Shown here: positions 57,590-64,000 of the stretch, piece by piece
Position numbering within the stretch: position 1 is the stretch's first letter
Layout: each line of letters starts with the position of its first letter
DNA from: Tricholomella constricta
Lineage: Eukaryota > Basidiomycota > Agaricomycetes > Agaricales > Lyophyllaceae
Reading direction: 5' to 3'
Length of the DNA: 64,000 nucleotides
Assembly (NCBI GenBank): GCA_013368375.1
Contig: JAACJP010000003.1
Coordinates: 1,860,001-1,924,000, forward strand
Made by a program: the position numbers and the translations under genes
The notes under the pieces: generated by a model
What the model saw: only the letters and a program-made list of their open reading frames with translations
Databases searched by the model: none
What the model was told of the DNA's origin: nothing

Positions 57590-59715
57590 CTAGGAGAAGA
57601 CCTCTAGCCGAGCTAGCGATTGCACCGTCTCGGGCTTCAAGGACCACAGCTGGTCAATGAGGGCAGGCAGGAACGTCCCCGGTCCCTTGACGTCTTCCCT
57701 TTGCACTGCAAGCTCTGCCGCCACAGTCAGGACGAGGATACTAGGATCCGTCAGTCGTTATTGAACATCCAGGGCTCCTGATTTGGCTTGAGACGTACCC
57801 AGCAACTGCACCCAGAAGCATGTCGCCATGTACCAGCTTCCCGTCTTCCTTTTCACTCTGTGCGGAAACAACCCCGCAGTACGTCGCGATGCTGCTACCG
57901 ACGATGCATCCCGAGCCAGTAAATTTTCCCAACACCTCGTGGCCGTTTCGGAGAGCAATAACGCTCACACCATCTGAAATGTAATCAACTGCCCCGGTCA
58001 TGGCGATCACACATCCTATTCGGTATTTCAAAACGTTTTTAAAACCCAGAGCGATGAACGCCTTACTCTCTTTCTTTGCTAAAGCCCTCACAAAGCCAAC
58101 GGGATCTTTAAATCCTGCACCCAAACTGTCCACTCCTTTGGTAAGAACCTGGGGGATAGAATACGGTCGGAACTTTGGATTCGCCATGAGACTATGCCTA
58201 CCTCCTGAGAATTAGCCAAAGCTGCCATTTCTCCGGCGTTTCCCTTTATTACACTCGCCTGGAATGTGTTCAGCAGGTCTAGAATCGTCAAAATCAATCG
58301 TAGCCCATCCCTCGAATTTTAATCTTACCTTTGACGGTCTCCTTTCGGAAAGCGCTCGCGCCAATTCCAACAGGATCGAATACCAGCGGTTTCTTATTCG
58401 CATTCGCAAAATAACCTGGTCAGATTGAATATGTCAAAGAATGACAGGTGGGTGGACGGCCTCACTCACCGGCTTTTGACATGCTTTCCTTCCCATCAAA
58501 CCTCATTGTCCCAATGTTAACGAGCAGAGCGTTGGATATGCGACTAATGTCTTCCATTTCCTTGGGTTCCGTTGCCATGATAGGGCTTCCGCCCAGGGCC
58601 AACGTTATATTGGCCGATTGTGTCGCGGCCACGATGTTAGTTATCTGAGGGGAAGGAATCTCGTCAGGACTGTGGGTCGTAGGCCGTTGCAGAGGAACAT
58701 AGGTCTGGTACGTACCTGGTGAACGAGAGGGTTGATATCCCTAACCGCGCTCATCAACTGTGCGACCTTGTTGATAATGACACGCTCTGCGGGGACGCCT
58801 TCAGAGGAAGATATGCCTCGAGGAGGCTCCGCACGGAAGGACTTGAAGATTTTGGATAGTTTTTCCGCAGCCTGGCGGGGCTCCTGGGATGCCACAATTT
58901 CAGATACCACAGCAATGCCGTCTAATACGTGGTTTGTCGTCGTAACACTGCCATGTAAGGTGCGCAGAAGATTTGTAGACTTGATTCCGCCTGAATTCTC
59001 CGAGAGTGAATGAACATAGAGATGAAGTTCTTCGAAAGTCGTACCCACCGATTGCGACTGCCTTGATATTCGTTCCGTCCAAGAGCTCCAACCGGGAACT
59101 AACACCTCGCACACCCACAAGGGGGTTGGTTAGCTTCTTAGTCTGGGTTCCCCATACTGCACCGATGCCAATATAATCCACCCCGTCCTTGATGGCTTTC
59201 CTAACGTGGTCTGTGTTATTGCATGAAACACCAATGATCGCATTCTTTGGTAAAAGGCTGCGTAGGAGAGCAACGCTCATGTCCGTCTGGCCAACGTGGA
59301 CGCCGTGAGCCCCGACAGCAAGTGCTACATCGACGCGGTCGTTGATCAAGATGGGGACATCGTAGCGATCGCATATTTCTTTTGACTTGGTTGCGACTTC
59401 GAGAAACTGAGATGGATCTTGTAAGAGGAGACGATGAGGAGGCCCAAACAATTGACGGGTTCACCTCAGCCGTCTCTGCATCCTTTTCGCGGATCTGAAC
59501 CACAGTGACGCCACCTTGAAGCGACTAGGTCGTGTTTGAGCATTCCACGAATAGCAATGAATAGCAAACACGGTACTTCTTCCAAAGACTGGTAATAATC
59601 CTGGAAAAGATAAAAAGTCAGAAATCGTTGTAAATGGCTGTTTAAAACATACTTTTTCAGGAGGCAGGAGACTCCGTCCTGTCACCAGGTATAATGAGTA
59701 ATCAATCAGGCTCAT
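57590..59715 (-). CDS. THI6: Bifunctional thiamine-phosphate synthase / hydroxyethylthiazole kinase
   Basis: Makes thiamine phosphate from HMP-PP and HET-P and phosphorylates hydroxyethylthiazole. Ten exons: 59715-59653, 59600-59577, 59524-59465, 59406-59049, 58990-58716, 58644-58470, 58415-58329, 58278-58202, 58148-57799, 57740-57590, giving 539 residues, as expected for fungal THI6. ThiE half: GGVTVVQIREKDAETAE, ILINDRVDVALAVGAHGVHVGQ, GVSCNN, DYIGIGAVWGTQTK. ThiM half: NPLVHQITNIVAATQSAN, ALGGSPIMA, VFDPVGIGASAFR, SVIKGNAGEM, IAMTGAVDYISDG, and FTGSGCIVGS with the conserved Cys. It ends ...LARLEVFS. Thiamine genes in fungi can be controlled by TPP riboswitches, but I could not see one here. 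Confidence 0.93.
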
Positions 59716-60035
59716 AATGGTGGACTTTGTTCAGTGGAAGCCTATCAATCTTCGTCGCAAGAGTTCCATGGGATTAGGCACAGATGATTAGATTATGGAT
59801 AAGATCCTGCTTACATCAGCCCGAAATCTCTTCCATTGAACGGAAGTAAAGACTGAAGGACAAGCTTGGCTCAAACGCAGTTGGAAAAGCAAAAAACATA
59901 ATGACTATGCACTATTAGTACATATATCATCAACAAGAGAGTGTATGAGAGTTTGGGCAAGCAGGTAATAATTCATAGCAGTAGGAAAGTACATCAGGCG
60001 CCAGACCTGAGCTTTTTATTGCGCACACTGGCGAA
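59716..60035. other. Intergenic between two minus-strand genes
   Basis: THI6 promoter side and 3' flank of the caprin-like gene. No riboswitch-like or other motif is recognised. Confidence 0.45.
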
Positions 60036-62063
60036 CTATGCAGCTGTGGGAGCTGCCTGTGGTGCTGAAGAGAGTGTTGTTATCAGCCGAGATGCTTGAT
60101 TTGTCAATAAAAATTTTCTACTTACCTCCACCCCGGTCACTGTTCCGTCCACGACCGCGTCCACGTCCACGGAACTCACCATCGCCGCCACGCCATTCAC
60201 CTCTGCCACCACGGAATCCTAGGAAAGGCGGTAAGGTCGTGGAACAATCATGAACGCGATACACGAAAAAAAAACTCACCGCCACGCTCACCACCTCGGT
60301 ATCCGCCACGGTATCCACCACGCTCACCACCCCGGAATCCTCCACGATCACCTCCACGGTAGCCACCTCGCTCACCGCCACGGTAGCCACCCCTGTAGCC
60401 ACCACGTTCGCCATCCCGGCCACCACGTCCACGTCCACGCTCACCGCGTCCACCGCGTGCCTGCGTGAAGCCATCATCGTCCTCCTGCGTAGGCGCCTCG
60501 ATGTGGCCATTGTGGCCATTGACCTTGGAAGCGGGGATCACCTCGGCGGGTTCCTCTGGAGTCTCAGCGACCACGGGAGTGGCGGAGCCAGAGGTGCCAA
60601 ACTTGTTGTGCAGACTCGCGATGGATGGGAGGCCCGCATCGTCATCTGCTGCCCAATCGATTATGGCGGATGGGTGAACCTGACAAACAATCGCGTCAGC
60701 ATGTTCAGATGTACGCCTTAGGGTGAATGGGCTCACCTCGGGAAGGGTTGCGTCGACATGGCCGTTAGGTGTTTCTTCCTCAAGGTCCCGAGGTGCACTT
60801 TGTTGATGTTGTTCTGGTTCAATCACATGCCCGGCAGCATCTGAGCGTTCGACCCACTCTGCACCGTTCTCGAAGGACATTGGCTCAAGTTCGCTTTCCT
60901 GCATGAAATGGAAGCTGCCTGCGGCGGGGGCAACAGGCACGCCACCGACGGAGTCGTCGGGCTCGGCAGCCACAGGGGCAGCAGGGGCAGGGGCTTCCTC
61001 TTCCGCCGGGGTAGGCGCACGAGGGTTGAGCTGGTTGCGGGTCACCTCAAGAAGATTTGAGTCTAGCAAGCGTCAGTGACGAACACGCAACCAGGGAGAA
61101 GTTAATTCATACAAGAAACACCCTCAAGCTCGCCCTCGCCAGTTAGCAGACCACTGAGAACAGCATGTTTGCTATCGACATCGTCTCCGAGAAGCATATC
61201 ACCAGCACTGAAGATGGTACCACTCTCCGCGAACGACTCGAGCTGGCCGGCAGCGAGCAATGACCGGAGCCGCAGAACATTCAAGATCTCAGAGAATTTG
61301 CTTTCGAGGGTGCGCTGGGGAATAGGAAGTTGACACAACGAAGCGGAGGCGACAGGTCATTGAATGACGTACCTCAGCTTCAGAGACGTTCTCGGCTATT
61401 CTGGCTTTCTCCGCCTTTTCAGCTTCAATGCGTTTGGCGGATAATTCTTGTACGAGTTCTGATTCGTGGACCTGGAGATGGTTGATTTTCTGTGAGGTAG
61501 CTTGAGAATAGGATGTGACACGAACCTCAACAGCCTTTTTCACTTCCCCGAGTTCCTTTTGAACGGCTTCCAAAGTAGGCAAAGTTTTCAGCGTGCGCTT
61601 CTGATCGTCATTCAGTTTTTCCGGGTCTGTCGCGGCGTAGGTGGATATCCGTGCCTGAGGAAAGAAAATTCGGGCAGATCAGCAGACCGCTCTATGATAC
61701 GTTTAGAGCTGCGAAAAGTCAACTTACAATCTTCTTGGTGGTGGCTTTTAGTCGTTTATGGATGAGGTCAACAATTGGGCTCGGCTTGAGCAACACCTCC
61801 TCCTCTGGCGACGGCGACCCCTGCACCTCAGGCTGGACAACTAGTTCGGGCGCCATGGATCCTTCACGAACTTCGGCAGCGTCGGGTGCCTGCTCGACGA
61901 GCGCGGCAGAAGCAACGTCAGTAACGGCCACGGGGGAGTCTGGGGTTGATTCCAAAGTTGATTCCGTTGGTTTTTTGACCTTGCGCTTTTTCCGTTGAGA
62001 CTTTGACAAGGGAGGTGGGGGAGGAGCACCAGGAACTATGCGTTGGGCAACGGTTTCAGGCAT
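60036..62063 (-). CDS. RGG-box RNA-binding protein, caprin-like
   Basis: Seven exons (62063-61728, 61654-61373, 61314-61113, 61062-60737, 60679-60280, 60218-60126, 60064-60036) give 555 residues. The N-terminus is Pro-rich with a basic patch (SKSQRKKRKVKK). Residues about 115-230 are helical and coiled-coil-like (LNDDQKRTLKTLPTLEAVQKE ... LVQELSAKRIEAEKAEKARI), in the position of the caprin dimerisation region. A long acidic, Ala/Pro-rich part follows, then an RGG/YRGG-repeat tail (about 60450-60126). Such proteins bind mRNA and assemble in stress granules; RGG arginines are typical PRMT1 targets. The caprin link is by architecture only. A 36-nt stretch in exon 2 (GTTCGT...CTCACAG) could be an optional in-frame intron. 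Confidence 0.7.
60280..60450 (-). repeat. Coding RGG/YRGG minisatellite
   Basis: Repeated units encode GGYRGG, GGERGG and GGFRGG. On the plus strand they appear as variants of CCACCTCGCTCACCGCCACG. Confidence 0.75.
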
Positions 62064-62638
62064 TTTGGTGGATAAGAGTAAGTCGGAAAAAGTTTCGAGT
62101 GGACAAGGAAAATGGTAGACGCTGGCAACAAGCAGACGCGGCCAATTCTCACGAGTGGATCAACAAATTGTCGCCGAGTGCGCCATCAACTCGGTCTCCT
62201 TCTCACTGCTAAATTATCTTTTTCAAAGCTTGTCACCATGCTCCTCGCAGGACTCATCGTCATGGAAGAAAAAAAAACAGAAAGGATTTTCCAAGTACTT
62301 TTTAGGCTCCAGACCATCACGACACATCAATTTCGAGAGCTCAATGGAGTTGCAAAGCAACTGAACCCGACCTCGAAACCGACCAACAATATAAAGGACT
62401 GTCCACCGAACCTTTTGATGCTTTCGTGAGATCTATGAACCATTCACTGTTCCGTTGTAGCTGTCCGCTCGTAATTTACGATGACTGGATTATTTATTTA
62501 ATTTTTCGTCTCTTTGCAAGCGGAATAGAACGGAATTAGCTGCAAGTGAAGTTCAAAATCATCTACAATCTCTACCGCACTATACCATTTCAATATACCC
62601 AAACCCCGCAAACCTCAGGAGAATCGTGGCGCATCAGC
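62064..62638. other. Divergent intergenic region
   Basis: 575 bp shared as promoter by the caprin-like gene (-) and the BTB gene (+). No motif is singled out. Confidence 0.5.
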
Positions 62639-63814
62639 ATGCTTTCGCTTGACGATTTCAGCACAAATCGCTTTTCAGGAACCAACGAAAATGCAAAATC
62701 CCAGCTGGAACACATGTCGCCAAGCCGTCATTCCGATCTCTGCTTCAATGATGGAAATCTCGCAGTGCTCACAGGCGGAAACTACTTTCTGGTTCATCAA
62801 GGTCTTCTCTGTCGTCATTCTGCCCCTCTTGCGCGTACCATCGAGGCCGTAGAAGGAAAGCAAGCGCGATTTCTCGAAGGCCGACTTGTACTTGAACTCG
62901 CTGAAGCGTCGAACGACGTGTATTACTTCCTACTCGCGTTATACGATGGCATGTAAGTGATTTCATACTCATTTGGCGCATCCTGGGGTCAACGAATGTA
63001 TAGCTCTACGCTGAAATATGACGTCAACGATTTCGGCGTGGTTTCGGCGATTCTACAGTTGGCTACAACATACGAAGTCAAGCATCTACGGACAGATATT
63101 CTTCGCGGTTTGTCGTCAGCTTGGCCAAGAACTCTTGCCCAATGGGAGTTACGAGAAGCAAGGTCTCTCAGTATGGCTGGTGTCTACGAGCCACGGAAGT
63201 CTTTCCCTCACCCGATGTATGCAACGCTGATCATTTTCCTTGACCACCGCTGACTATGTCATAGCCTGGTCATCAATCTTGCTCGCGCCGCCGGTGCTCC
63301 AGAACTCCTGCCTGCTGCATTCTACGACCTATCTCGCAGTTCCCCGAGCGACTGTGCTGCAGGATACGCGTGTACTCTGACATCGAGGACGCACCACCTG
63401 TCGGATGACGATCTCTTGAATCTCCTTCGAGGAAAAGAACACGGCTCGCGTTTCCTTTCGACCTTTATTGTCAATGAGCTGGAGGGCAGGGAACCATCCT
63501 CGCCTTGCGTTTACCGAATGGAGCTTGACGGCGCGCGAAGGCGAATTTGTCAATCAGCATTCGAGGCCATCACTTTCGAGATTCTGCGTGACATAAACGG
63601 CACTGTTTGTCAGCGTAGCTCTGACCCACTGTTTGCGATCATGGACTCCGAGCTGATGCAGACGCGAGAGGACCCTCTAGGCCGACTGAACTCGACACTG
63701 CGTGCGTGCGAGTTTTGTCGATCTGAATTCGGCGCGGCAGTCGATAGTGCCCGAGAGGAGTTCTGGCAGAGATTGCCTGTGTGGTTTGGTGTTGATCCGC
63801 TAGTCTGGGCTTGA
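62639..63814 (+). CDS. BTB/POZ domain protein (Agaricomycete family)
   Basis: Three exons (62639-62952, 63004-63216, 63265-63814) give 358 residues. The start is the first in-frame ATG (62639). The BTB domain lies at about residues 25-105: HSDLCFNDGNLAVLTGGNYFLVHQGLLCRHSAPLARTI ... LVLELAEASNDVYYFLLALYDG. It is followed by a BACK-like helical part (VVSAILQLATTYEVKHLRTDIL, LARAAGAPELLPAAFYDLS) and a C-terminal region with FCRSEFGAAVDSAREEFWQRLP, all typical of a family expanded in mushrooms. BTB domains dimerise and may recruit Cul3 ubiquitin ligase; the substrate or role is unknown. Confidence 0.88.
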
Positions 63815-64000
63815 TGGACGCCTCTTATACCGATTTTCCCGATCTCTTCTTTTTTTTTTCCCTTCGACGTCCCTACTCGTGTAACGCTACGGCATTATCC
63901 CACGCACAAGCTGAATTGTTGATTCCGGGTTTCATACATGGGATGCGTGGCACGCCCTCATCGTCAAGCGCTTCGCCTGTCTTGTCTGCTTCTCGTGTAT
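63815..64000. other. 3' flank of the BTB gene to the window end
   Basis: Includes a T-rich run (about 63848-63860). No gene is seen. Confidence 0.5.

Noticed and set aside
57420..59900. TPP riboswitch at THI6
   Set aside because: I looked for the conserved CTGAGA and ACCTGAT-type blocks in the flanks and introns and saw no convincing pair.

Overview
The window is a piece of a basidiomycete (Agaricomycetes) nuclear genome. The genes are split by many 45-80 nt introns, several with very small exons. The gene content fits: an expanded DUF6534 membrane family protein, a BTB family protein, a Rim9/PalI protein, Cdc24, a fused THI6, and chromodomain Ty3/gypsy retrotransposons. No bacterial-type operons, CRISPR arrays or plasmid features are visible. 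Most gene models below were built by reading splice sites directly; where exons are listed, their summed length is divisible by three and the joined frame is open.

Layout. 0-7 kb is a repeat region. A minus-strand Ty3/gypsy chromovirus enters from the left edge (LTR, PBS, gag, start of pol). It is followed by a TGAGTCA-rich stretch, a tandem tRNA-like SINE, and a plus-strand 5'-truncated copy of the same retrotransposon family (integrase tail, chromodomain, LTR). That LTR abuts a U1-type zinc-finger gene with an 18-bp coding minisatellite. 7-8.6 kb is mostly empty, with one doubtful fragment. 8.7-14.4 kb carries 3-hydroxyisobutyrate dehydrogenase (+), a gamma-tubulin complex protein (-) and a BRI3/LITAF-like membrane protein (-). 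16.5-20.8 kb carries PRMT1 (+) and a DUF6534 membrane protein (-). 20.8-24.7 kb is gene-poor. 25.6-29.1 kb is CDC24 (-). 30.1-31.2 kb is a pogo-like MITE with TA target duplications. 33.3-37.7 kb holds a RAP1-like BRCT-Myb protein and a PhyH dioxygenase in close tandem (+).

39.4-44.6 kb holds an F-box-like protein with a C-terminal membrane anchor (+), a small zinc-finger-like protein (-), and an unusual RWD domain-PARP fusion (+). 45.5-57.4 kb is a segmental inverted duplication. Two paralogous single-pass membrane proteins (A at 45.8 kb, +; B at 56.9 kb, -) and their flanks face each other across about 6 kb that contains a multi-pass membrane protein with a long Ser/Pro tail (+) and a Rim9/PalI homologue (-). 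57.6-64 kb carries THI6 (-), an RGG-box caprin-like protein (-) and, divergently, a BTB protein (+).

The most interesting items are the RWD-PARP fusion, the RAP1-like protein with three Myb-like modules that share an intron position, the inverted duplication, the retrotransposon's self-priming and frameshift signals, and the recurrent 7-18 nt micro-exons. All function calls rest on motif recognition by eye; no database search was run.
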